From: a virus
Strand: one strand, 5' to 3'
IMG/VR virus record: IMGVR_UViG_3300021057_000274
Span: 1-64,000 of that record
Length of the DNA stretch: 64,000 nucleotides
The notes below the pieces were generated by a model. That model did not search any database, was not told where the DNA came from, and worked only from the letters and a program-made list of their open reading frames with translations. A program made the translations under genes and the position numbers. Shown here in pieces: positions 8,906-16,200 of the stretch. The first letter of the stretch is position 1, and every line of letters starts with the position of its first letter.

Positions 8906-9579
8906 TGCTAGTGCGCGACATCCGAGCTCAGCTCATCGAGCTCTACCGAAATCAAAAGTTCATGACGATCGGCAACAACAAGACGGGCGCGCAGACCGTT
9001 GAGATCATCAACGCGTGCTTTCTGGCTGACGAGCCGACAATCTTCGGCTCCCTCAACGAGGAGTGGGCGAAGCGCGAGCTCCAGTGGTACGAGAGCATGT
9101 CTCTCAACGTCGACGACATCCCGGGCGGCCCGCCGCAGATCTGGTCTCAGGTAGCTAGCTCTAAGCGCGAGATCAACTCCAACTACGGCTGGTGCATCTA
9201 CGGGTTTCAGAACGGAATGCAATACCAGAACGTTCTGACCGAGCTTGACCGGGACTCGACGTCACGCCGCGCGGTCATGATCTACACTCGGCCATCGATG
9301 CACGTCGATTTCAACCGTGACGGGATGCAAGACTTCATCTGCACCAACACTGTGCAATACTTCATCCGCGAGGAAGCCCTCGTCACTAAGGTCGACATGC
9401 GGTCGAACGACGCGGTGTTTGGCTACAACAACGACTTTCACTGGCAGAAGCACGTCAGGGACCAGCTTCTCGGTGACCTTCGCTACACCTACCCGAACCT
9501 CCAGGAGGGACCCATCTTCTGGAACGCCGGCTCGTTACACGTCTACTCAAGACACTTCAAATACCTGGAGATCACATGA
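8905..9579 (+). CDS. Thymidylate synthase homologue, predicted dCMP hydroxymethylase
   Basis: A protein of 224 residues in the ThyA/T4 gp42 superfamily. The catalytic Cys lies in MQDFICTNTVQYF (C146 by my count). The nucleotide-binding stretch is MRSNDAVFGYNNDFHW. In ThyA the position of the last Asp (D177 here) is the Asn that reads the uracil edge (N177 in E. coli); T4 dCMP hydroxymethylase has Asp there. This predicts cytosine specificity, making 5-hydroxymethyl-dCMP for modified phage DNA. A separate canonical ThyA lies at 50155, so this copy is free for that job. The specificity is inferred from one residue. Confidence 0.75.
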   Translation: MLVRDIRAQLIELYRNQKFMTIGNNKTGAQTVEIINACFLADEPTIFGSLNEEWAKRELQWYESMSLNVDDIPGGPPQIWSQVASSKREINSNYGWCIYGFQNGMQYQNVLTELDRDSTSRRAVMIYTRPSMHVDFNRDGMQDFICTNTVQYFIREEALVTKVDMRSNDAVFGYNNDFHWQKHVRDQLLGDLRYTYPNLQEGPIFWNAGSLHVYSRHFKYLEIT

Positions 9580-9947
9580 AGATCATCTGCATCAAGCTCA
9601 CCACCGGCGAGGACATCATCGCTAAGGCCACCGAGTCGCCCCTCTCGTCCGTCGGCATCAACCTCGACGATCTGCTTCAGGAAGGTCAACCTCTCAAGAG
9701 CCTCGCGGTCGTTCTCACCGACACCCGGGTCGTCGGCTTCCACCCGCTCGGGAAGGGTCTCGCGATCATGCCCTGGACTCTGGGCAACCAGGACGTCAAG
9801 CTCAGTGTCGACCTGAAGGACATCGCGATCGCGGTCTACGCGCCAGATCCCGAGCTCGAGAAGATCTACATGCAACAGACGACGAGCATCGCTCTCGCTA
9901 GCCCAAGCCAGATGCCCGGCGGCGCCAATCTCAAGCTCGCCAAGTAA
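9576..9947 (+). CDS. Possible Sm-like fold phage protein
   Basis: A protein of 123 residues, ATGA-coupled to the previous gene. The start KIICIKLTTGEDIIAKATE, followed by an IMPW segment, a run of short beta strands and a Tyr-containing tail (LEKIYMQQTTSIAL), matches a small protein family common in T4-like and cyanophages whose strand order recalls LSm folds. The family assignment is by memory of pattern only. Confidence 0.5.
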   Translation: MKIICIKLTTGEDIIAKATESPLSSVGINLDDLLQEGQPLKSLAVVLTDTRVVGFHPLGKGLAIMPWTLGNQDVKLSVDLKDIAIAVYAPDPELEKIYMQQTTSIALASPSQMPGGANLKLAK

Positions 9948-9953
9948 AGGGAC

Positions 9954-10154
9954 ATGACGATCATTCTTCACTGGTGGTACGTGCCGATCTTCTTGTGCGC
10001 TCTCGGAGGAACGTTCATGTTCTGGGGAGCGAACGCTAGCGGGGGCTCTGGCACATTCGCCGACGGCTTGGCCGGAGTATTTCCTACCCTCATCGGCCTC
10101 GGTTGCTTCGCCGCTGCGATCTTCTCGGTCATCACCGGTCTCATCGCGTTCTGA
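9954..10154 (+). CDS. Small membrane protein, 66 residues
   Basis: Two predicted transmembrane helices, about residues 5-25 (WWYVPIFLCALGGTFMFWG) and 40-63 (PTLIGLGCFAAAIFSVITG), joined by a Gly/Ser/Ala loop. Function unknown. The stop overlaps the kinase start (TGATG). Confidence 0.65.
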   Translation: MTIILHWWYVPIFLCALGGTFMFWGANASGGSGTFADGLAGVFPTLIGLGCFAAAIFSVITGLIAF

Positions 10155-10843
10155 TGTTCTCGTCGATCATCATCGAGGGCTGCGATCGTCTCGGCAAGGG
10201 CACGCTGATCGAGGGTCTTCTCCAGCGGCTCGGTTACTTTCAAGTCATTCACTACGAGAAGCCCAAGCTCCTCGATCGCTACCTGACAGGGCCGATTCTC
10301 CACCAGCAAGAGCGAAGCCGTGAGGCCTTGAAGCAATACCAGCTCGAGTCCTTCACCACCATGCTCAGGATGCTCTCCTCAGAGGCGAAGCTGATCCTAG
10401 ATCGAGCTCACCTGGGAGAGTTTGTGTACGCCCCGAGGTACCGCAAGTACGACGGAACGTACGTCTTCGAGCTCGAGCGCCACTTCAAGAGCATCGGTTC
10501 CAAGTTCGATGAGCGAACGCTCCTCATTCTTCTCCACACCTCCGACTGGAACTTCATCTCCGATGACGGCAAGTCGTTTGACGTCACTCAGAGGGAGGAG
10601 GAGCAGAACGACTTTTACCGGGCCTTCGATCGCTCACTCATCACCCACAAGGTTCTCCTCGACGTCCATGACGGGTCTGGCGCCTTCGTTTCTCCGCAAA
10701 AGATCCTCGAGATCGCCGTAGAAGCTTTCAATCGCATCCAGCAGCACCAGATGCCCGTGCTAAACGTGCGGTGGAAGCATGAGAACGGCGAGATTCAGCG
10801 AATCGCGGAGCAACAACCAGACCCTAAGAAGTTCATCAAATAA
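10154..10843 (+). CDS. Thymidylate-kinase-like dNMP kinase
   Basis: A protein of 229 residues. The P-loop is IIEGCDRLGKGTLIEGL (residues about 5-21), in the style of thymidylate kinases (GxDxxGKGT). The stretch LILDRAHLGEFVYAPRY gives the DR(Y/H) motif used to bind the nucleotide. Start ATG 10154 is fixed by overlap with the previous stop. It probably phosphorylates a deoxynucleoside monophosphate, perhaps the modified dCMP made by the 8905 product. The gp1-type kinase at 40165 is unrelated in detail. Confidence 0.75.
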   Translation: MFSSIIIEGCDRLGKGTLIEGLLQRLGYFQVIHYEKPKLLDRYLTGPILHQQERSREALKQYQLESFTTMLRMLSSEAKLILDRAHLGEFVYAPRYRKYDGTYVFELERHFKSIGSKFDERTLLILLHTSDWNFISDDGKSFDVTQREEEQNDFYRAFDRSLITHKVLLDVHDGSGAFVSPQKILEIAVEAFNRIQQHQMPVLNVRWKHENGEIQRIAEQQPDPKKFIK

Positions 10844-10855
10844 CCTAGGCTCTAG

Positions 10856-10884
10856 TTTACACCTAGGTCTGGTTGAGATAATAT
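10856..10884 (+). promoter_or_regulatory. Promoter, leaderless class
   Basis: -35 TTTACA (10856-10861), 17-bp spacer, -10 TAATAT (10879-10884). The ATG at 10892 lies 7 bases after the -10, so transcription should begin at the start codon. Two CCTAGG palindromes flank the -35 and may bind a regulator. Confidence 0.6.
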
Positions 10885-10891
10885 CTCCGTC

Positions 10892-11101
10892 ATGAACGAG
10901 GTCACCTGCTTGAGATGTCAGATGGTGCACTTCGAGGTCAATCGGGCGGATCTTGAGAACACTCACATCTACGGAGCACACACCTCGACGTATCTCAAGT
11001 GCCGGGGCTGCGGCGGGAGCTACAAGAATTTTCGCGACTCAAGATCGAGCGACTCTCCCCTCGGGTGCACGCTCAGCCCGATCCTAGCGAGGGACGAGTG
11101 A
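10892..11101 (+). CDS. Small zinc-finger protein
   Basis: A protein of 69 residues with two Cys pairs, CLRC at residues 5-8 and CRGCGG about 40 residues later, spaced as in zinc ribbons. Predicted leaderless mRNA. Its stop overlaps the GTG of the next gene. It could be a DNA- or RNA-binding regulator; the target is unknown. Confidence 0.65.
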   Translation: MNEVTCLRCQMVHFEVNRADLENTHIYGAHTSTYLKCRGCGGSYKNFRDSRSSDSPLGCTLSPILARDE

Positions 11102-11352
11102 TCAACGCCAGAGAAGCTAAGGTGCTCGCTGAGCGAGCAAAAACTAACACTAGCGTTCAAACCGTGTACGTGATCTCCGAGGAGATCGCTAGGCGCGCGA
11201 AGAACGGCCTCTTCAAGTATACCGTCGCGACATCGGCTCTCAACGCCGGTACGGACGTCTCGATCGTGATGACGAAGCTTCAGGAGATGGGGTACGAAGT
11301 CCTCCTCAGCGGTACTAATCTTCACATCTCTTGGCTCAACGTAAGATTATAG
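11098..11352 (+). CDS. Hypothetical protein, 84 residues
   Basis: GTG 11098 overlaps the previous TGA (GTGA). A small alpha/beta protein: helix, then FKYTVATSALNAGTDVSIVMTKLQEMG, then strands YEVLLSGTNLHISW. It fits a class of small phage proteins with no known function. An upstream extension in frame lies inside the zinc-finger gene and was not used. Confidence 0.65.
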   Translation: MINAREAKVLAERAKTNTSVQTVYVISEEIARRAKNGLFKYTVATSALNAGTDVSIVMTKLQEMGYEVLLSGTNLHISWLNVRL

Positions 11353-11361
11353 GATAAGCAC

Positions 11362-11835
11362 ATGACCAAAAAGATGGATCTGCACGGCGCGGTCTTCGCG
11401 ATCTTCGTTCTCCTCATGGCGATCTGCGGCTTCATGACCAGCGCACACGCTCGCGATCGGATCGGTGAGGTGACGACCGAGATCAACTTCATGGGCCCCA
11501 ACAGCAAGATCGCGATCGACGCCTTCGCCGATCCAAAGGTCGAGGGAGCTTACTGCTACATCAGCTACACGGTCAGGGGCACGCTCAACCCCTTCGCCGA
11601 AGAGACCTCCGACGCCTCGATCGCGTGTCGCCAGATCGGCCCCTCGCTGATCCTCAGGATCGCGATCGAGCAGGGTGAGGAGGTCTTTCGAGAGAGTCGC
11701 TCACCCATCTTCAAGCACCTCAAGGTGAAGCGTTTCTACGACAAGGAGCGGCGCGTTCTCGTCTACGTCTCGTACTCGACCAGGCTCATCTCTGGCTCAG
11801 CCAAGCACTCCATCTCTGTCATCCCGGTTCCGTAA
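11362..11835 (+). CDS. creA: CreA-family periplasmic protein
   Basis: A protein of 157 residues with a Sec signal peptide (about 1-30, cleavage after SAHA). The mature part matches bacterial CreA: RIGEVTTEINFMGPN, DAFADPKVEGAYCYIS, ETSDASIACRQIGP, HLKVKRFYDKERRVLVYVSYS and a terminal SISVIPVP. CreA is a conserved proteobacterial periplasmic protein of unclear function. A segment near residue 70 is shorter than in bacterial CreA, as I recall it. Finding it in a phage is unusual and points to uptake from a host. Confidence 0.8.
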   Translation: MTKKMDLHGAVFAIFVLLMAICGFMTSAHARDRIGEVTTEINFMGPNSKIAIDAFADPKVEGAYCYISYTVRGTLNPFAEETSDASIACRQIGPSLILRIAIEQGEEVFRESRSPIFKHLKVKRFYDKERRVLVYVSYSTRLISGSAKHSISVIPVP

Positions 11836-11861
11836 ATACCGCGCGAACTGGGAGAGATGGG

Positions 11862-12815
11862 ATGACGACAGAACAACGACCGCTCAAGGAGCTCCTGCTT
11901 GAGGAGCAACTCAAGCCAGCTACTCTCCACGTCTCGAGGCCGAGCGTCTACGGCGTCGACTATGAGATCAACCCATGGATGATCGACAAGATCGGCACCG
12001 TCGACCTGAGCCTCGCCAAGAAGCAGTGGTTGAACCTCGTCTATCACCTCGAGCACGCGGGCGCGTACGTGCACCAGGCCGATCCGAGCGTCATTCCCTT
12101 TCACCTCGACAACGCGCCAGACGCCGTCTTCATCGCGAACGCCGGCTCGTTTCTCCCCAAGAGCGACGGGTCAGGTGACTACATCTTCCTCCCCTCAAGG
12201 TTCGCCAAGCAGGAGAGAGTGATCGAGCAAAACTTTTTTGAGGATCACTTCTCGTGGCACCGCCACGAGATCATCAGAGAGCTCCATCCTGGCAAGGTTC
12301 TCCCCTCGTTTGAGGGTGACGGAGACCTCCTGCGCGCAGGTGACTATCTAGTCGTCGGCTACGGTCATCGTACCTCCGAGGAGTTCGTCAAGCAGCTCTG
12401 CGCCTATTACACGGAGGATGACGCGCAGCAGATCATCCCGGTACGTCTCGTTGATCCTCGCTTCTATCACCTAGACACGTGCTTCTTCTGGCACGGACAG
12501 GGTGACGCGTCGGTCGGGTGGTTCTATCCGGAGGCCTTCGACCGCGCCTCACGACTTCGTCTAGAGGACATGTTCAACGACCTCGGCACGGCGTGGACGT
12601 TTCTCGACGAGAGCGAGGCGATCGACTTCTCGGCAAACGCGGTCGGGATCCAGGAGTGCGTGATCGCTCACAAGCTGAGCGGCCGGCTTCAGAGATTTCT
12701 CGACGACGAAAATTTCATCCCCCTCGAGACCGACCTGTCGGAGTACCTGAAGGCCGGTGGATCGGCCAAGTGCTTGACGATCGTCGAGCGTCGCTCGGAC
12801 TGGGAGTACAAGTGA
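11862..12815 (+). CDS. Amidinotransferase/dimethylargininase-type hydrolase
   Basis: A protein of 317 residues with the pentein-fold motifs of the guanidine-modifying superfamily: DAVFIANAG, FEGDGDLL (E151, D153), FYHLDTCF (His203) and, near the C-terminus, GGSAKCLTIVE (Cys304), forming a Cys-His-Glu centre by my count. Such enzymes hydrolyse arginine-like compounds (DDAH, arginine deiminase, agmatine deiminase) or transfer amidino groups. The overall length and motif spacing fit DDAH best. A role in host nitrogen or polyamine metabolism is inference. Confidence 0.8.
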   Translation: MTTEQRPLKELLLEEQLKPATLHVSRPSVYGVDYEINPWMIDKIGTVDLSLAKKQWLNLVYHLEHAGAYVHQADPSVIPFHLDNAPDAVFIANAGSFLPKSDGSGDYIFLPSRFAKQERVIEQNFFEDHFSWHRHEIIRELHPGKVLPSFEGDGDLLRAGDYLVVGYGHRTSEEFVKQLCAYYTEDDAQQIIPVRLVDPRFYHLDTCFFWHGQGDASVGWFYPEAFDRASRLRLEDMFNDLGTAWTFLDESEAIDFSANAVGIQECVIAHKLSGRLQRFLDDENFIPLETDLSEYLKAGGSAKCLTIVERRSDWEYK

Positions 12816-13024
12816 GCAACGTTTACGTCGCGGTTCTCTACGGGGCCTTGTTGGGCCTCTCGCTCATCGCGGTAGTAGGTCTTGCGGTGGGGTCTCTATC
12901 TTGGCCGATCTTCTCTGAGTCTGCGCGCGAGAAGATGTGCTGGGGCGCGTGCGTGTGTAGCTACTTCTGCGGCGTCTGGATGCAGAAGATCTTTACCCTC
13001 TTAAACATAGTGAGTTGTCCATGA
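12812..13024 (+). CDS. Small membrane protein, 70 residues
   Basis: GTG 12812 overlaps the hydrolase stop. One or two hydrophobic helices (YGALLGLSLIAVVGLAVGSL, then a Cys-rich CWGACVCSYFCGVWM segment). Five Cys near the second helix are unusual. Function unknown. Confidence 0.6.
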   Translation: MSNVYVAVLYGALLGLSLIAVVGLAVGSLSWPIFSESAREKMCWGACVCSYFCGVWMQKIFTLLNIVSCP

Positions 13025-13127
13025 CATTCTGGAACTGGGCGCACGAGCACACGAGCACCCCATCGTCCTTCTCATCATCATCTTTCTCATCTGTGGAGTA
13101 ATCATCGAAATTTTTGGATCAAAGTGA
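13021..13127 (+). pseudogene. Frame-broken small membrane protein
   Basis: The frame starts MTFWNWAHEH at ATG 13021, which overlaps the previous stop. It is then thrown out of frame by a perfect tandem copy of ACGAGCAC (13043-13050 and 13051-13058). Removing one copy gives a 32-residue protein, MTFWNWAHEH followed by PIVLLIIIFLICGVIIE and ending at TGA 13125, with a convincing membrane helix. It may be a true mutation, a slippage-controlled gene or a sequencing error. Confidence 0.5.
13043..13058 (+). repeat. 8-bp tandem duplication ACGAGCAC x2
   Basis: A direct duplication with no spacer that shifts the reading frame of the small ORF at 13021. Eight is not a multiple of three, so loss of one copy restores the frame. 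Confidence 0.8.
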
Positions 13128-13136
13128 CGAAGTTGT

Positions 13137-13165
13137 TTGTACCTCTCGCGAAAACGTGATAGGAT
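13137..13165 (+). promoter_or_regulatory. Promoter of the metallo-beta-lactamase-fold gene
   Basis: -35 TTGTAC (13137-13142), 17-bp spacer, -10 TAGGAT (13160-13165). The leader of about 70 bases holds a perfect hairpin, CGGAGC-AAG-GCTCCG, a six-codon ORF starting ATG 13197, and a GGAG site before ATG 13242. Confidence 0.5.
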
Positions 13166-13241
13166 ACAGACAAGTTGACGGAGCAAGGCTCCGCCGATGG
13201 AGCAACAGGTAGTTTGAAATAACCTCCACGGAGAAGAGACG

Positions 13242-14132
13242 ATGGAAAGCACCGAAAAGCTCGACCAAACGATCGATCTCGACAAGACGATCAGCTTCAA
13301 GATCGGAGATCTCAAGGATCTCAATCTCGGCTACAAGTACCAGATCCAGTTTCTCGGCACTGGCGCGGCGTTCTACACCGACATCGAGGCTCTCAAGGCC
13401 GGCCGCACCAGCAACTGGCAGAGCAACCTCGTCTTGACCGCCACGCACCCGACCCTCGGCACGCGGCGCATGCTCTGGGACGCCGGAGGCGACGTCCGTT
13501 TCTCGCTCGGCGAGCAAGGCCTAACGGCGTGGGACATCAACGACGTCTACATCAGCCACCCGCACGCCGATCACGTCGGCGGCATGGAGTACATCGGCTT
13601 CATGACCCACTTTGCCGGAAAGCCGAAGCCCAACCTGATCATCGATCGCTCCCTCGCGTACGAGCTCTGGAGCAAGTCGCTGTCCGGCGGCATGGACTCC
13701 AAGCAGGGAGAGGCGGCTGACCTCGACACCTACTTCAATTTGCAGCGCGTCGGCAAGAAGGGACAGTTCAGCTGGTGCGGCCTGAACATGAAGCTGATCC
13801 AGGTCGTTCACATCATGTCGGACAATCGCATCATGCCGTCGTTCGGGCTCGAGTTCAAGGCGAACGGCAAGAACGTCTTCTGGACGTCGGACACCCAGTT
13901 CAATCCCGAGCAGATCGTCGACTTTTACAACGCGGCCGATCTGATTCTCCACGACTGCGAGACGACTCCCTTCAAGTCACGGGTTCACGCGCACTACGAC
14001 CAGCTCAAGACGCTTCCCGCCGAGACGAAGGCGAAGATGTGGCTCTACCACTATCAGTTTGGACCGAAGGCCGACGCCGTTGCTGACGGCTTCAAGGGTT
14101 GGGCGCAGAAGGGGCAGGTGATCGAGCTTTGA
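13242..14132 (+). CDS. Metallo-beta-lactamase-fold phosphodiesterase, Apyc1-like
   Basis: A protein of 296 residues with an RNase Z-like MBL fold. The metal motif HPHADH (H106, H108, D110, H111) sits in VYISHPHADHVGGMEYIGF; further ligands are likely in VVHIMS, WTSDTQF and LHDCET. The opening IQFLGTGAAF and the features FSLGEQGL, SPFKSRVHAHYD and MWLYHYQ recall the phage Apyc1 family, which destroys cCMP and cUMP and defeats Pycsar immunity. The N-terminus has about 30 extra residues. General MBL hydrolase is near certain; Apyc1 function is likely but unproven. It sits beside the NAD+ genes. Confidence 0.7.
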   Translation: MESTEKLDQTIDLDKTISFKIGDLKDLNLGYKYQIQFLGTGAAFYTDIEALKAGRTSNWQSNLVLTATHPTLGTRRMLWDAGGDVRFSLGEQGLTAWDINDVYISHPHADHVGGMEYIGFMTHFAGKPKPNLIIDRSLAYELWSKSLSGGMDSKQGEAADLDTYFNLQRVGKKGQFSWCGLNMKLIQVVHIMSDNRIMPSFGLEFKANGKNVFWTSDTQFNPEQIVDFYNAADLILHDCETTPFKSRVHAHYDQLKTLPAETKAKMWLYHYQFGPKADAVADGFKGWAQKGQVIEL

Positions 14133-14545
14133 GCGATGAGCTCTATGAGGTGTTCAAGCGAGCTGGACACATCGTAGCTCCCACTCCGCCTGACGACTTC
14201 GATTGGCCCCACATCAGAGAGATGCGCCCGGATCACCATTTCATGTTTTTGTCATTCGGTCCGGCGTTCACGAGGTCAGGCAAGAACGAAAACTTTATCA
14301 TCGAGGTTGGACGGAGGGTGAGTCCCGGGAATGACTTCGCGTGGAGGATCCCGCTGAAGGGGAAGTACTCGGCGTCGATCATCTATGACCTGGCCGACAA
14401 GACGTTCATCAAGAATCGCTGGACGGACGACGATGCGCTTAGAAACTTCAAGCAGCTGATCGCTGAACCCTGCACCCAGGCTGAAAACTGGGAAGAGATC
14501 GAAAAGTTCCTCAAGATCAAGCTCATCTATCAATCTGGCCTATGA
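14129..14545 (+). CDS. Hypothetical protein, 138 residues
   Basis: TTG 14129 overlaps the previous stop (TTGA). No motif recognised. It is an alpha/beta protein with aromatic clusters (PDHHFMFLSFGPAF, NDFAWRIPLKGKY). Co-translation with the MBL gene and the secreted protein that follows suggests a shared unit. Confidence 0.65.
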   Translation: MSDELYEVFKRAGHIVAPTPPDDFDWPHIREMRPDHHFMFLSFGPAFTRSGKNENFIIEVGRRVSPGNDFAWRIPLKGKYSASIIYDLADKTFIKNRWTDDDALRNFKQLIAEPCTQAENWEEIEKFLKIKLIYQSGL

Positions 14546-14877
14546 AGATCATCCTTGCTCTCGCTCTCTCGCTCACATGCATGTCGGCTCTTGCAGGGTC
14601 GGGGTCTGAGAATGACCATGATCGCCCTAGATCAGCTGGAGTTTGCATGTACGAGGCAGGCCACGGCGTGCTCGTCAACCTGAGCGCCGTCACCCACGTC
14701 GTCTTCGGCGACCAGATCGTTTGGCAAGCTAGCGGATTGCGAGGAGCATACGGGCCTGGGGTCAGGTACTACTTTAGTTATCGTCTCAACCAGGACATCA
14801 GCGTCTCGCGTGACCAGCTTGAGGACTACATGAGCCGCCTTCGTGTCCAGATCAACCGGTGCATGGGACTGAAATAG
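14542..14877 (+). CDS. Small secreted protein, 111 residues
   Basis: A clear Sec signal peptide, MKIILALALSLTCMSALA, with cleavage after ALA. The mature part of about 93 residues has two Cys that could form a disulfide. Not recognised. Coupled to the previous gene through ATGA. Confidence 0.65.
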   Translation: MKIILALALSLTCMSALAGSGSENDHDRPRSAGVCMYEAGHGVLVNLSAVTHVVFGDQIVWQASGLRGAYGPGVRYYFSYRLNQDISVSRDQLEDYMSRLRVQINRCMGLK

Positions 14878-14906
14878 TTTACATCCTAGCATGACTGTGT
14901 TAGGAT
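14878..14906 (+). promoter_or_regulatory. Promoter of the NAD+ salvage genes
   Basis: -35 TTTACA (14878-14883), 17-bp spacer, -10 TAGGAT (14901-14906). It overlaps a perfect inverted repeat, ACATCCTA (14881-14888) and TAGGATGT (14901-14908), which could be an operator covering both promoter elements. Confidence 0.55.
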
Positions 14907-14908
14907 GT

Positions 14909-14971
14909 CCTTAAATAGCATCGTGACCCGATAGACGGGTCGCGCTCAACCACGATAGAAGGAGCTTCTTC
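14909..14971 (+). promoter_or_regulatory. Structured leader of the NMNAT-Nudix gene
   Basis: An outer stem ATCGTG/CACGAT (14920-14925 with 14951-14956) encloses a perfect hairpin ACCCG-ATAGA-CGGGT (14926-14940) and a 10-base bulge. The ribosome site AAGGAG (14959-14964) lies inside a second hairpin, AGAAG-GAG-CTTCT. Both could control translation. I do not recognise a known riboswitch class. Confidence 0.45.
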
Positions 14972-16141
14972 GTGACAGGTAGCAAACGGGACCTCACGGT
15001 CCTCATCGGTAGGTTTTCGTTGTTCCACGTCGGGCACGCTGAGCTTCTCGAGCGAGCGCTCAACCTCAGCAACAAGGTCATCGTCGTCATCGGCTCGACC
15101 TGGCAGCCTCGCACCACCAAGAATCCCTTCACCGGCGGCGAACGTGCCGCTGTGATCATGAACTGGTACGAGAATTGGTTCAACGCTAACGCCCCTCGCC
15201 CAGGGTCGGATCTAGCGGACCTCGAGGTCGTCTTCGCCCGCGACTACAGGTATAACAATACCAAGTGGCTCGCCGAGGTCCAGGCCGAGGTCAGACGCGC
15301 GGCGCCCGATGCCAGGGAGGTTTACCTCACCGGTTCCGAGCGCGACGCTAGTACGTTCTACCTGCAGATGCTCCTCGCCCAGGCCAACTGGAAGCGGGAC
15401 TTCGTTGAGGAGAACCGCAACGTCAGCAAGGTTCTCTCCGCGACCGCCCTCCGCAACCTCTTCTTCCGCAACGAGTTCGAGGGCAACCAGATCACCGACG
15501 GCAACCGCGAGATGCTGCTCCGCGCGTTCATCCCTCACGAGTCACGCGCTTTCCTCGAGCGCTTCAAGGAGACGCCGGCCTACTCACTCCTCCTCGAGGA
15601 GTTCGAGGTAGAGCGCAAGAAGAACGAGGCGAAGAAGGCCCTCTCAACGGTGCGCAAGTACCCGATCATCGAGTTCGCGGCCGACGCCGTCGTCTTTCAG
15701 ACCGGCCACATCCTCCTCGTCCAACGCCGCGCTGCACCCGGCAAGGGCCTCTGGGCGCTCCCGGGCGGCCACGTCGACGAGTTCGAGTGGACCTTCGACA
15801 CCGCCGTTCGTGAGCTCTACGAAGAGACTAAGCTCGACGTCCCCGAGCTCGCCCTCCGCAACTCGCTGAAGTTCAACCACTTCTTCGAGCACCCGGATCG
15901 CTCGCCCGGCCGCGGCCGCGTCGTCTCGATGGCCTACTGCTTCGAGCTGGCTGACATCGTCGTCGACGGCAAGATCAAGTTGCCCAAGGTGAAGGGCTCC
16001 GATGACGCCGTCAAGGCGAAGTGGTTTCCGGTCGGCGAAGCGATCAACATGTCGGACCAGCTCTTCGATGACCACTGGGACATCATCTCGGACTTCGCCG
16101 ACCGCCTCGAGCGAGCGAACGTGGGCGGAAAGATCAAGTGA
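14972..16141 (+). CDS. nadM: Bifunctional NMN adenylyltransferase / Nudix hydrolase
   Basis: A protein of 389 residues. Residues 1-190 form the NMNAT domain: IGRFSLFHVGHAELL (GRF-x-x-H-x-G-H motif) and LSATALRNLF (the S-x-T-x-x-R motif). Residues about 235-385 form a Nudix domain with the box GGHVDEFEWTFDTAVRELYEE. This NadM-Nudix architecture is known from bacteria (for example Synechocystis and Francisella) and phages. The first domain makes NAD+ from NMN and ATP; the second may hydrolyse ADP-ribose. With NAMPT directly downstream it forms the two-step NAD+ rebuilding route known as NARP2. Start is GTG, with AAGGAG upstream. Confidence 0.9.
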   Translation: MTGSKRDLTVLIGRFSLFHVGHAELLERALNLSNKVIVVIGSTWQPRTTKNPFTGGERAAVIMNWYENWFNANAPRPGSDLADLEVVFARDYRYNNTKWLAEVQAEVRRAAPDAREVYLTGSERDASTFYLQMLLAQANWKRDFVEENRNVSKVLSATALRNLFFRNEFEGNQITDGNREMLLRAFIPHESRAFLERFKETPAYSLLLEEFEVERKKNEAKKALSTVRKYPIIEFAADAVVFQTGHILLVQRRAAPGKGLWALPGGHVDEFEWTFDTAVRELYEETKLDVPELALRNSLKFNHFFEHPDRSPGRGRVVSMAYCFELADIVVDGKIKLPKVKGSDDAVKAKWFPVGEAINMSDQLFDDHWDIISDFADRLERANVGGKIK

Positions 16142-16185
16142 ATTGCAGCACCAGGTGAGCGAAAGACGCAAGCCTGTAATTTAAC

Positions 16186-16200
16186 CGTAAGGAGCTTACG
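16186..16200 (+). promoter_or_regulatory. Hairpin burying the NAMPT ribosome binding site
   Basis: CGTAAG (16186-16191), loop GAG, CTTACG (16195-16200): a perfect six-pair hairpin ending at the ATG 16201. The Shine-Dalgarno AAGGAG is split between stem and loop. The same AAGGAGCTT core sits in the hairpin of the nadM leader. Confidence 0.5.
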
